From positions 1 to 64,000 of the forward strand of contig JABARS010000009.1 in assembly GCA_019187085.1 (NCBI GenBank): DNA of 64,000 bases. Direction: 5' to 3'. The translations under genes were made by a program, and so were the position numbers. Of this stretch, positions 55,465 to 63,354 are shown piece by piece. Positions within the stretch are counted from its first letter, which is position 1. The number at the start of each line of letters is the position of its first letter. The notes under the pieces were generated by a model that did no database searches, was not told the DNA's origin, and was given only the letters and a program-made list of their open reading frames with translations. Source of the DNA: Pseudorhodoplanes sp. (GTDB taxonomy: Bacteria; Pseudomonadota; Alphaproteobacteria; Rhizobiales; Xanthobacteraceae).

Positions 55465-56361
55465 ATGCCGCCACGCCGACGCAAGGACACCCCGCCGCAG
55501 AGCACCGACCCGGCGAACCGCATCGACGCGCTGGTGCCGGCCGAGATCGCGATCAAGGCCGAGCATGTCGGCGCGCAGAAGACCCGACTCGACGTCTGGA
55601 GCCTCCTGGTGCTGTCGGTCCTGGCGGGCGCCTTCATCGCGCTCGGCGGCATGTTCGCAACCACCGTGCTCGCGGGTGCCGACGGCGTCCTGCCCTTCGG
55701 CGTCTCGCGGCTACTCGCGGGCTTCGTATTCTGCCTCGGCCTGATCCTCGTCGTGCTCGGCGGAGCCGAATTGTTCACCGGCAACACGCTGATGGTGATG
55801 GCGCTGGCGTCGGGCAAGGTGCGCCTGCGCGAGATGCTGCGCGCCTGGACCATCGTCTATATCGGCAACTTCGCGGGCGCGCTCGGCATTGCCGCGCTCG
55901 TTTTCCTGTCCGGCCAGTACCGCTTCGGAGACGGCAGCGTGGCGGCGGTCGCCATGCAGATCGGCATCGCCAAGGTCACGCTGCCGTTCGCGCAGGCCCT
56001 GTTCCTCGGCATCCTGTGCAACGTGCTGGTCTGTCTTGCGGTCTGGCTGTCGCTCGGCGCGCGCACCTCCGCCGACAAGGTGCTGGCGATGCTGTTTCCG
56101 GTGTCGGCGTTCGTCGTCGCCGGCTTCGAGCATTCGGTCGCCAACATGTACTTCATCCCGCTCGCGCTCTTCATCAAGGATGCCGGGCCGCAGGCGCTCA
56201 TGGCGCAGCTTGCGTTGCCGCCCTCCGCGCTCGCCGAACTCACCTGGCCCGCTTTCCTGTTCAGCCTCGTTCCGGTCACGATCGGCAATATCATCGGCGG
56301 CTCGGTGCTGGTGGGCGCGGTCTACTGGTTCGTCTATCTGCGACACAGAGACGCCGGCTGA
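55465..56361 (+). CDS. Formate/nitrite transporter (FNT) family channel
   Basis: 298 residues from ATG 55465 (MPPRRRKDTPP). Six helices of the FocA/NirC fold: FIALGGMFATTVLAG, GAELFTGNTLMVMALASGKV (the omega-loop region of the family), GNFAGALGIAAL, and the central-pore His segment FEHSVANMYFIPLAL. A basic, charged N-terminus of about 40 residues is longer than in FocA. It carries small monovalent anions such as formate, nitrite or hydrosulfide; which one cannot be read here. Upstream starts to 55225 add Arg-rich sequence without features. No enzyme partner adjacent. Confidence 0.9.
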   Translation: MPPRRRKDTPPQSTDPANRIDALVPAEIAIKAEHVGAQKTRLDVWSLLVLSVLAGAFIALGGMFATTVLAGADGVLPFGVSRLLAGFVFCLGLILVVLGGAELFTGNTLMVMALASGKVRLREMLRAWTIVYIGNFAGALGIAALVFLSGQYRFGDGSVAAVAMQIGIAKVTLPFAQALFLGILCNVLVCLAVWLSLGARTSADKVLAMLFPVSAFVVAGFEHSVANMYFIPLALFIKDAGPQALMAQLALPPSALAELTWPAFLFSLVPVTIGNIIGGSVLVGAVYWFVYLRHRDAG

Positions 56362-56482
56362 GGGCACGGGCCACGCGCATTTGACCTGCCCGGGTTTGAT
56401 CTGGCTCACATCGTCCGTGTGCGAGGATGCGATGAGATGACGCGAGCATTCGCAACACGCCTGAACATGACGGCCTGATCCG

Positions 56483-59173
56483 ATGTCGAGCTACCGCCTG
56501 GACAAGCTGTTCGCCCCGCGCTCGGTCGCCGTCGTCGGCGCGAGTCCGCGCCCGGATTCGCTCGGCCTGAGCATCCTGCGCAACCTGGTCGCGGGCGGCT
56601 TCGCCGGACGCATCGACGTCGTCAATCCGCGCCATCCGCAGATCGACGGCATCGCAACCGTCGCCCGCATCGCCGATCTCGCCGCGCCGCCGGACCTCGT
56701 CGTCCTCACCACGCCGCCGCCGACCATCCCCGCGCTCGTCGCCGAAGCCGGCGCCTCCGGAGTTGCCGGCGCCGTCATCATCACCGCGGGGCTCGGGCGC
56801 GGACCGGGCTCGCTTGCGCAGGCCGCCGAGCAGGCCGCGCGCGCGCACGGCCTGCGGCTGGTCGGGCCGAACTGCCTCGGCCTCATCGTCCCGCGCTGCA
56901 AGCTCAACGCCAGCTTCGCCACGCGGATGCCGCGCACCGGCGACCTCGCCCTCGTCTCGCAATCGGGCGCGATCGTCGCCGGCGTCGTCGAATGGGCCGC
57001 CAACCGCGCGCTCGGCTTCTCCGCCGTCGTCTCGCTCGGCGACAAGGTCGATGTCGACTTCGCCGACCTGCTCGACTTCTTCGCCGCCGACCGCGGCACG
57101 CGCGCGATCCTGCTCTATATCGAGGCGATCAGGAACGCGCGCAAATTCATGTCGGCGGCGCGCGCAGCCGCCCGCGCCAAGCCGGTGGTCGTGATCAAGG
57201 CCGGCCGCCACGCGCTCGGCGCGCAGGCCGCGCAGACCCATACCGGCGCGCTCGCGGGCGCCGACGCCGTCTACGATGCGGCGTTCCGGCGCGCCGGTTT
57301 CGTGCGCGTCTTCGATCTCGACGAACTGTTCGACGCGGCCGAAACGCTCGGCCTGCTGCGCCCCCCGATGGCGGGCGAGCGGCTCGCCATCCTCACCAAT
57401 GGCGGCGGCGTCGGCGTGCTGGCGGTGGACCGGCTGGTCGATTTCGGCGGCACGCTCGCGGACGTCTCGCCGCAGACCATGGACCGGCTCAATGCCGCGC
57501 TGCCGCCGACCTGGTCGCACGCCAATCCGGTCGACATCATCGGCGATGCCGGCGCCGACCGCTATGGCGCGGCGCTCGAGGCGCTGCTCGCCGATCCGGC
57601 CAACGACGCGGTGCTCGTGCTCAACGTGCCGACCATGCTGGCCTCCCCGCCGGCGATCGCGCAGCGCGTGGCGCAGGTCGTGGCCGCCGAGCGCGCGCAG
57701 CACGTGCCGCCGAAGCCGGTGCTCGCGGCCTGGATCGGCGGCGATCCGGCCGCGGCGGCGACCTTCATCGACGCGCGCATTCCGAACTACGATACCGAGA
57801 GCGACGCCATCCGCGGCTTCATGCACCTGACGCGCTATTCGCAGGCCCAGCGCGACCTGATGCGCACGCCGCCCGCCCTGCCCGACGACCACTGCGTGGA
57901 TTCCGCGCCGGCCCGCGACATCGTCGCGCGCGCTCTGGCCGAGGACCGCACCTGGCTCGACCCAGTCGAGGTCTCCGACCTGTGCCGCGCCTATGCCATT
58001 CCGGTGGCGTCGGCGACGCCGGCCACCGACAGCGCGGCCGCAGTCGCGGCGGCAGTCCCCCTGCTCGCCGCCGGCCAGAGCGTCGCGGTGAAAATCCATT
58101 CGCGCGACATCGTCCACAAGTCCGATGTCGACGGCGTGCGCCTCAACCTGCGCAGCGCCGAGGAAGTGCGCGCGGCGGCCGACGACATTCTCGCGCGCGC
58201 CCGCGCGCTGCGCCCGCAGGCGCGGATCGCCGGCGTGACCGTGCATCCGATGATCGTGCGGCCGCGGGCGCGCGAGCTGATCGCCGGCATCGCCACCGAT
58301 CCGACCTTCGGGCCGGTCGTGCTGTTCGGCCATGGCGGCACCGCCGTCGAGGTCGTCGACGACAAGGCGCTGGCGCTCGCCCCGCTCGATCTGACAAGCG
58401 CGCAGGACCTGATCGCGCGCACGCGTATCGCCCGCCTACTCAAGGCCTATCGCAACGTGCCGGCCGTCGACGAGACTGCGGTCGCCGCCACGCTCGTCAA
58501 GCTCGGCCAGCTCGCGGCCGATTTTCCGGAAATCCGCGAGATCGACATAAACCCGCTGCTTGCCGACGAGAACGGCGTCATGGCGATCGACATGCGCGTC
58601 GCGGTCGCGCCCGCCGACCCGGCACGCAAGGGCCGCGGCCACCCGCATCTGGCGATCCGCCCGTACCCGAAAGAATGGGAGCGCCATATCGCCTTCGACG
58701 GCGCGCGCGCTTTCGTGCGGCCGGTCCGTCCCGAGGACGAGCCGCTGTTTCCCGCTTTCTTCACGCGCGTCAGCGCAAGCGACATGCGCATGCGCTTCTT
58801 CGCTCCGGTGAAGGATTTCAGCCATTCCTTCATCGCCCACCTGACCCAGATCGATTACGCGCGCGCGATGGCGTTCGTGGCCATCGACGAAAGCACGGGC
58901 GAGCTTCTCGCCGTGGTGCGCGCGCATTCGGACGCCGACTATCGCAGCGCCGAATACGCCATCCTGGTGCGCTCCGACCTGCAGGGCCGCGGGCTCGGCT
59001 GGGCGCTGATGCAGGTGCTGATCGATTATGCGCGCAGCGAGCGGCTGGAGCAGATCGAAGGCCAGGTGCTGGCCGGGAACCGCACGATGCTCGAAATGTG
59101 CCGGGAGATCGGGTTTACGCTCGCTCCCGACCCCGAGGATGAGGGCTTGTACCGGGTGCGCCTGAAACTCTAA
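56483..59173 (+). CDS. NDP-forming acyl-CoA synthetase fused to GNAT (Pat-like protein acetyltransferase)
   Basis: 896 residues. Order: CoA-binding Rossmann domain (about 8-130, VAVVGASPRPDSLG), ligase-CoA domains (about 150-470, ALVSQSGAIVAGVVEWA), ATP-grasp (about 480-700, VAVKIHSRDIVHKSDVDGVRL and GHGGTAVEVVDDKALALAPL), and a GNAT domain (about 730-890, with QGRGLGWALM as the acetyl-CoA loop). This is the domain order of Pat/YfiQ lysine acetyltransferases that silence acetyl-CoA synthetase. H253 in QTHTGALAG aligns by eye with the phosphohistidine of the succinyl-CoA synthetase alpha chain, a residue I recall as lost in Pat. It may thus keep synthetase chemistry. Monocistronic; ends directly in a palindrome cluster. 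Confidence 0.92.
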   Translation: MSSYRLDKLFAPRSVAVVGASPRPDSLGLSILRNLVAGGFAGRIDVVNPRHPQIDGIATVARIADLAAPPDLVVLTTPPPTIPALVAEAGASGVAGAVIITAGLGRGPGSLAQAAEQAARAHGLRLVGPNCLGLIVPRCKLNASFATRMPRTGDLALVSQSGAIVAGVVEWAANRALGFSAVVSLGDKVDVDFADLLDFFAADRGTRAILLYIEAIRNARKFMSAARAAARAKPVVVIKAGRHALGAQAAQTHTGALAGADAVYDAAFRRAGFVRVFDLDELFDAAETLGLLRPPMAGERLAILTNGGGVGVLAVDRLVDFGGTLADVSPQTMDRLNAALPPTWSHANPVDIIGDAGADRYGAALEALLADPANDAVLVLNVPTMLASPPAIAQRVAQVVAAERAQHVPPKPVLAAWIGGDPAAAATFIDARIPNYDTESDAIRGFMHLTRYSQAQRDLMRTPPALPDDHCVDSAPARDIVARALAEDRTWLDPVEVSDLCRAYAIPVASATPATDSAAAVAAAVPLLAAGQSVAVKIHSRDIVHKSDVDGVRLNLRSAEEVRAAADDILARARALRPQARIAGVTVHPMIVRPRARELIAGIATDPTFGPVVLFGHGGTAVEVVDDKALALAPLDLTSAQDLIARTRIARLLKAYRNVPAVDETAVAATLVKLGQLAADFPEIREIDINPLLADENGVMAIDMRVAVAPADPARKGRGHPHLAIRPYPKEWERHIAFDGARAFVRPVRPEDEPLFPAFFTRVSASDMRMRFFAPVKDFSHSFIAHLTQIDYARAMAFVAIDESTGELLAVVRAHSDADYRSAEYAILVRSDLQGRGLGWALMQVLIDYARSERLEQIEGQVLAGNRTMLEMCREIGFTLAPDPEDEGLYRVRLKL

Positions 59174-59371
59174 AGCGAGATGAGTTTTCCTTGAATCGTC
59201 ATCCCGCTTTAGCGCTTTGTTTGAGCATGATCTTTTCCGAAAACCGCTTCGCACTTTTCGGGATCATGCTTTAGAGCCTTCCCTGCTTTGATGGAATCAA
59301 AGCAGGGGCTCTAGCTTTTTGTTTTGACACGTTTTCTTCACGCGAACCGGTACCCGCTTCGCTCGAAAACG
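59172..59371. repeat. Cluster of four palindromic intergenic units, Bradyrhizobium-type
   Basis: Four abutting imperfect palindromes follow the GNAT fusion gene, the first starting inside its stop codon. Unit A spans 59172-59211 (AAAGCG to CGCTTT). Unit B spans 59223-59273 with arms GCATGATC (59225-59232) and GATCATGC (59262-59269). Unit C spans 59273-59314 with a perfect 12-base stem (59281-59292 with 59296-59307) plus AGAGC/GCTCT. Unit D spans 59330-59371 with CGTTTTC and GAAAACG. These match, from memory, a common mosaic intergenic repeat of Bradyrhizobium and relatives. Confidence 0.85.
59273..59319 (+). terminator. Strong hairpin with T-run inside the palindrome cluster
   Basis: Perfect stem of 12 base pairs (59281-59292 / 59296-59307), loop GGA, extended outside by AGAGC/GCTCT, followed by CTAGCTTTTTG. 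It would end transcripts from the acyl-CoA-synthetase/GNAT gene about 100 bases past its stop. Confidence 0.55.
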
Positions 59372-59568
59372 CTCTAGCGGAGCGGCCGGCGGCGTTAATC
59401 TACGATTTACCCGTTGCCGGCCAGGCCGCCGGGCGGACCATTTTCCCGCTGAAATGTCGCACCGCCGGCGCGCGCGACCGGGTTTGCCGGGGCCGAAACG
59501 CAACCTTAAGCCTTGTCCGGGACATTGAGGGGTCGACGAGCCGCGGACCCGGATCTTCCTTTTTGCGC

Positions 59569-60846
59569 ATGACGAGACCGCAGAACATCCCCCCTTCCGA
59601 AGCCGGTGCCGCCCCCGAGGTGGTGGCGGTGCCGCGGCCGGCCGGCGATCACACGCCGTGCTGCTTCATCGTCGACGAGGATTCCAGCATCCGCCATTTC
59701 CTGTCGCTGATCATGCAGGGCTCGGGCATCGACAGCGAGGAATTCGCCGACGGCGCGTCGCTGCGCGAGGCGATGGGCCGGCGCAAGGCCGATCTCGTCT
59801 TCATCAACGTGCCGTTCGACATTTCGGACGCGGTGGAAAGCGTGCGCGCGCTCGGGCGGGCGAATTTCACCGGCGCCGTGCAACTGATGAGCGGTCGCGG
59901 CGCCGCGGTGATCGACAACGTCAAGACTTCCGGCGGCTCGCCGCGGCTGCGCATGCTCAACCCGCTCAAGAAACCGTTCGAGACCGCGACCATCCAGAAG
60001 ATCGTACAGGAACTCGGTCTCGGCATGCCGGCGCCGGTCGCCGCGCGCATCTTCCTCGACGACGCGCTGGCCAACAACTGGGTGGAGTTCTGGTATCAGC
60101 CGCGCATCGATCTCAAGCGCAAATGGCTGATCGGCATCGAGGCGTTCGCGCGCGTGCGCCATCCCCAGTACGGCATCCTGCTGCCCAACGCCTTCATGCC
60201 GGGCGCCCCCGATTCCAGCATTCTGTCGCTCGCCGAACGCGCGGTGCTCGACGCGGTGCGCATGAGCGCGGTGCTCGTCAAGCTCGGCGTGAAAGTTCGC
60301 GTTTCCGTCAACATGGCGCTGGAGACGCTCGCGCAATTGCCGCTGCAGGACCTGCTCGCCGGCAGGCGGCCCGACCCCGCCGCCTGGCCGGGCCTGACGG
60401 TCGACCTGAAGGAAAAGTCCGTGCTGCGCGACGTGCCGGCGGCGGCCGCGCTCGCCAAGCAGTACGAGGCGTTCAATGTGCGGCTGGCGATCGACGATTG
60501 CGGCAACGGCTACAACGTGCTGTCGCGGGCGGAGAGCCTGCCCTTCTTCGAACTGAAGATCGATCCCTCGATCGTGAAGGACTGCGCAAACAAGGGCGAC
60601 AGGCGCACGATCTGCAGGAACGTCATCGATCTGGCGCACCAGAACGGCGCGATGGCCGCGGGCGTCGGATTCGAGAAGGCGAGCGAAGTCTCCACGCTCG
60701 TCGGACTGAAATGCGACTTCGGCCAGGGCTATCTGCTCGGCCAGCCGATGCCGGAAGTGCGCCTCGTCTCGCTGCTGCGCCAGCGCGCCGCCGAGCGGCG
60801 GCAGGCCCATCCCGCGCCGGCCCAGCCCGCGGCCCTGTCGGCCTGA
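59569..60846 (+). CDS. REC-EAL protein with degenerate phospho-acceptor and catalytic residues
   Basis: 425 residues from ATG 59569. A receiver-like domain (about 30-150) keeps the acidic triad D36-E37-D38, but the phospho-acceptor position is N80 (ADLVFIN). An EAL domain (about 160-405) follows. Its EAL motif reads EAF (191-193), N248, D309-D310 and K330 are kept, TAEGVE is replaced by AAGVGFE (363-369) with loss of the base-activating Glu, and Q386 is kept. It is probably not a phosphorylated regulator and not an active phosphodiesterase, but may still bind c-di-GMP as an effector. A TTG two codons upstream is an alternative start. No partner gene adjacent. Confidence 0.88.
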   Translation: MTRPQNIPPSEAGAAPEVVAVPRPAGDHTPCCFIVDEDSSIRHFLSLIMQGSGIDSEEFADGASLREAMGRRKADLVFINVPFDISDAVESVRALGRANFTGAVQLMSGRGAAVIDNVKTSGGSPRLRMLNPLKKPFETATIQKIVQELGLGMPAPVAARIFLDDALANNWVEFWYQPRIDLKRKWLIGIEAFARVRHPQYGILLPNAFMPGAPDSSILSLAERAVLDAVRMSAVLVKLGVKVRVSVNMALETLAQLPLQDLLAGRRPDPAAWPGLTVDLKEKSVLRDVPAAAALAKQYEAFNVRLAIDDCGNGYNVLSRAESLPFFELKIDPSIVKDCANKGDRRTICRNVIDLAHQNGAMAAGVGFEKASEVSTLVGLKCDFGQGYLLGQPMPEVRLVSLLRQRAAERRQAHPAPAQPAALSA

Positions 60847-60866
60847 CCGCACGGGTCAGCAACGCC

Positions 60867-61172
60867 TCAGTGCGTCCACTGACCCCGGCGCTGGAACGCG
60901 AAATTGTCGGAATAGGCCATCGGACGGCGCGCCGGATCCTTCGGCTCGGCGACCTGGTAGGCGATGCCGTGGCGCTCGCAATAGGCGACCGCCTCCTCGC
61001 GCGTGGTAAAGCGCAGCCGCACCTGGCTCGTCATGTCGGTGGACGACGTCCAGCCCATCAGCGGTTCGACCGAGCGCGCGGCCGCCGGCTCGTAATCGAG
61101 CACCCATTCCTTGGTGCGGGCGGCACCGGATTGCATTGCGGTTCTTGCGGGTTTGTAGATGCGGGCCACCAT
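60867..61172 (-). CDS. NADH dehydrogenase accessory subunit, NDUFS4-like
   Basis: 101 residues from ATG 61172 ([16 protein letters not shown]). ETC complex I subunit conserved region, the bacterial counterpart of mitochondrial NDUFS4 (18 kDa/AQDQ). Seen: [28 protein letters not shown], and the C-terminal [15 protein letters not shown] tail, which in mitochondria holds the regulatory end. It assembles in the peripheral arm of complex I in alphaproteobacteria. A longer frame to 61388 crosses the tRNA-Pro gene and is wrong. It is 40 bases from tRNA-Pro on the same strand and may share its transcript. Confidence 0.92.
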   Translation of the reverse strand: MVARIYKPARTAMQSGAARTKEWVLDYEPAAARSVEPLMGWTSSTDMTSQVRLRFTTREEAVAYCERHGIAYQVAEPKDPARRPMAYSDNFAFQRRGQWTH

Positions 61173-61212
61173 GACCTGTCGTCCGTCTCTGCCGTCCGCC
61201 GCCTTGTCCGGA

Positions 61213-61289
61213 TGGTCGGGGCAGCAGGATTTGAACCTGCGACCCTCTGCTCCCAAAGCAGATGCGCTACCAGGCTGCGCTATGCCCCG
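61213..61289 (-). tRNA. tRNA-Pro (TGG)
   Basis: 77 bases on the minus strand, 5' end at 61289 and CCA at 61215-61213. Acceptor CGGGGCA pairs with TGCCCCG, discriminator A. Anticodon loop TTTGGGA gives TGG. The TPsiC arm reads GCAGGTTCAAATCCTGC. It lies directly upstream of the NDUFS4-like gene, the usual neighbourhood in Hyphomicrobiales. Confidence 0.97.
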
Positions 61290-61445
61290 TGTCCGGGGCG
61301 GCGGCTTTTGTCGCCCGCCGGGCCAATCCCGGCGGCCGGGCTGACATACCCCGTTCGCGCCCGCCACTCCACCGGAATGTGCAAACATGCCATGCTGACG
61401 GGCCAGGGCGGCAGAGCCGTGCCGCCTCCAACAGCGAGGTGCAAT

Positions 61446-61739
61446 ATGTCGGGAATGCTTGTGAATCTCATCATTCAGGCGATTGCCGGGGCGATCGGCG
61501 GCAATGCGGCGGGCGCGGCGGTGAAGTCGATCACCCTCGGCGCGCTGGCCAACACCATCATCGGCGCGATCGGCGGCGGCGTCGGTGGACAGATTCTGGC
61601 CGCGCTGGTTCCCACCCTGCTCGGGAACGCGGCCAACTTCGATATCGGGGCGATCGTGAGCCAGGCGGTCGGCGGCGGTGCTGCCGGCGCCATCGCGCTT
61701 GCGGTGATCGGCGCAATCAAGAACGCGATGGCAAAGTAG
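61446..61739 (+). CDS. Small glycine-zipper membrane protein
   Basis: 97 residues, unassigned but of a type that recurs in Rhizobiales genomes. It is almost all small and hydrophobic residues in three segments: [41 protein letters not shown] and [22 protein letters not shown], each with GxxxG or GxxxA repeats, a glycine-zipper pattern that packs helices tightly in a membrane. Only D66 and three Lys are charged. No signal peptide. A GAGGTG sequence stands a few bases before the ATG. It is alone, divergent from tRNA-Pro and convergent with the DUF192 gene. No function is proposed. Confidence 0.75.
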   Translation: MSGMLVNLIIQAIAGAIGGNAAGAAVKSITLGALANTIIGAIGGGVGGQILAALVPTLLGNAANFDIGAIVSQAVGGGAAGAIALAVIGAIKNAMAK

Positions 61740-61776
61740 CTTTCCAGGGAACAGCAGACGCGACCCCGCCCGTGAC

Positions 61777-61786
61777 GGGGGGGGGG
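61777..61786 (+). repeat. G10 homopolymer
   Basis: Ten consecutive G in the 96-base gap between the ends of two convergent genes (stop at 61739; DUF192 stop at 61836). It is the longest single-base run noticed in the window. Confidence 0.9.
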
Positions 61787-61835
61787 TTCATGCGCGAGAT
61801 TTCGACGATGCGGCCGGCGAGGCCGGCAACCGGAA

Positions 61836-62324
61836 TCAGCGCTGGCCGAAGATGCGGTTCGCGACCCGGTCGCCCGGCCGGATGCCGAGCCTGCGCGCGG
61901 TTCCCGCGATCACTTCCAGAACGCCACGCACCGGCCCGCCCGAGGCGATGACCGCAGTGGACAGCGGCTCGGTATTCTCCGCGATCCGGCGGATGCGGCC
62001 GTCTCTGGTGATGAAGATCATGTCGAGCGGGATGTAGGTGTTCTGCATCCACATCGCGACCTCCTGCTCGCGCTCGAAGTCGAACAGCATGCCGCGGCCT
62101 TCCGGCAATTCGCGGCGGAACATCAGGCCCTTGGCGCGGTCGGCGTCATTGGCGACGAACTCGACCGAAAAGACATGCACACCGGTGCGACTGACGATTT
62201 CCACGGTCTGCAGCGGGGCCTGCTGGTCGGAGGCCGCGGCACTGCCGCAGCCCATGGCGAGCACGAGCAAGGCCGCGAGCGTTCCACGCCGGAGAAAAGG
62301 GGGCCAGAGCATGAGAAAGGACAT
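61836..62324 (-). CDS. DUF192 secreted protein
   Basis: 162 residues with a signal peptide (MSFLMLWPPFLRRGTLAALLVLAMGCGSAAA); the MGCGS stretch is lipobox-like (LAMGC), so a lipoprotein is possible. The mature part is one DUF192 domain: VEFVANDADRAKGLMFRRELPEGRGMLFDF, MWMQNTYIPLDMIFI, and VLEVIAGTARRLGIRPGD, with the conserved M-W-M-x-N-T and GML(F/D)F motifs. Function unknown across the family. In Hyphomicrobiales it lies, as here, between a cold-shock gene and tRNA-Pro. Start ATG 62324; ATG 62312 is a second option. Confidence 0.9.
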   Translation of the reverse strand: MSFLMLWPPFLRRGTLAALLVLAMGCGSAAASDQQAPLQTVEIVSRTGVHVFSVEFVANDADRAKGLMFRRELPEGRGMLFDFEREQEVAMWMQNTYIPLDMIFITRDGRIRRIAENTEPLSTAVIASGGPVRGVLEVIAGTARRLGIRPGDRVANRIFGQR

Positions 62325-62448
62325 TGATTGCGCCGTGCTGGATGCGTGCCGCGCGCACCCATGCGAAGCCGATAACCTGTGAAACGGGCGGCATTGAAGG
62401 CGACATGTGAAGCAGGTCGGCTGCCGACGGTCAATCGGCGGGCGCCCG

Positions 62449-62559
62449 ACCGGTACCGGTCAAGGCGGCCGGCCGATGGCGTTGGTCCAGGGCGTTGATC
62501 AATGACGACCGGTCAATGGAAGTCGAACGGCAGGTATCGGACGGCAGGTATCGGACGGC
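62449..62559. repeat. Palindrome and 14-base tandem repeat between DUF192 and cold-shock genes
   Basis: ACCGGTACCGGT (62449-62460) is a perfect 12-base palindrome. ACGGCAGGTATCGG occurs twice in tandem (62527-62540 and 62541-62554) with a third partial copy (62555-62559), just downstream of the cold-shock gene stop. The 269-base gap holds no coding sequence that I can support. Confidence 0.7.
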
Positions 62560-62593
62560 GGCTGCCGCCAAAGCGGCCGATGCGCGGACGCGA

Positions 62594-63202
62594 TCAGTGT
62601 GATGCGGGGCCGTGTCCGCCGCCGTCGGGCTGCACCTCGGCCGCCATCAGGCCCTTGGGCCCCGGTCCGAAGCGGACCAGCACGGTCTGGCCCGGCCGCA
62701 GCTCGGTCATGCCGTAGCGGCGCAGCGTTTCCATGTGGACGAAAATGTCGGGCGTGCCGTCGCCGCGCGTCAGGAAGCCGAAGCCGCGCAAGCGGTTGAA
62801 CCATTTCACGATCGCGCGCTCGAGCCCGCTCGTGGGGGTGACGGTGACATGGGTGCGCGGCGGCGGCATCTGCGCCGGATGGATCGCCGTCGACTCGTCC
62901 ATCGACAGGACGCGGAACGCCTGCAGCCCCTTCGGCCGCTGCAGCACCTCGCAGATCACCCGCGCGCCCTCATAGGCAGTCTGGAAACCGTCGCGGCGCA
63001 GGCAGGTCACGTGCAGAAGAACGTCCGGCATCCCGTTATCGGGGATGACGAAGCCGAATCCCTTCGACACGTCGAACCATTTGATCACACCGGAGATTTC
63101 GACAAGGTTCGCGGCCGCATCAGGCGCGGCGCCGGCGTTGCGATCCAGCTCCAGATCAAAATCTGCCCCGGGTCCTTTCGGACCGATCCCGTCGGACGCC
63201 AT
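62594..63202 (-). CDS. Double cold-shock domain protein
   Basis: 202 residues from ATG 63202 ([12 protein letters not shown]). Two cold-shock domains: residues about 36-102 ([36 protein letters not shown]) and about 130-197 ([35 protein letters not shown]). RNP1 is KGFGFV in the first and RGFGFL in the second; RNP2 is VLLHVT and IFVHME, so the first lacks the usual Phe of VFVHFS. Such tandem proteins bind single-stranded RNA or DNA and act as chaperones or antiterminators. The upstream frame to 63313 lacks a plausible N-terminus. A 152-base leader follows the Sir2 gene. Confidence 0.92.
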   Translation of the reverse strand: MASDGIGPKGPGADFDLELDRNAGAAPDAAANLVEISGVIKWFDVSKGFGFVIPDNGMPDVLLHVTCLRRDGFQTAYEGARVICEVLQRPKGLQAFRVLSMDESTAIHPAQMPPPRTHVTVTPTSGLERAIVKWFNRLRGFGFLTRGDGTPDIFVHMETLRRYGMTELRPGQTVLVRFGPGPKGLMAAEVQPDGGGHGPASH

Positions 63203-63301
63203 GACGTCGCGAGCCGCCGCTTTGTCGCCTCTTGTCGGGCGTTTGAACGAATCTATCGCAATAAAGCTTAACACTCGCCCGCTGACGGAAAAGTAGAAAA
63301 T

Positions 63302-63313
63302 GTGCTTGCGCAC
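63302..63313 (-). terminator. GNRA-loop hairpin downstream of the Sir2 gene
   Basis: On the minus strand GTGC-GCAA-GCAC (63313-63302) is a 4-base stem closed by a GCAA tetraloop and followed by ATTTTCTACTTTT. It lies about 40 bases past the Sir2 stop. Weak as a terminator; it could also be a structured element in a cold-shock gene leader. Confidence 0.25.
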
Positions 63314-63354
63314 GCGATGTGAATGAGCCTGTGCAAAAGTTCAGGCGTTGCGAA

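Noticed and set aside
61173..61388. Longer start for the NDUFS4-like gene
   Set aside because: It runs through tRNA-Pro.
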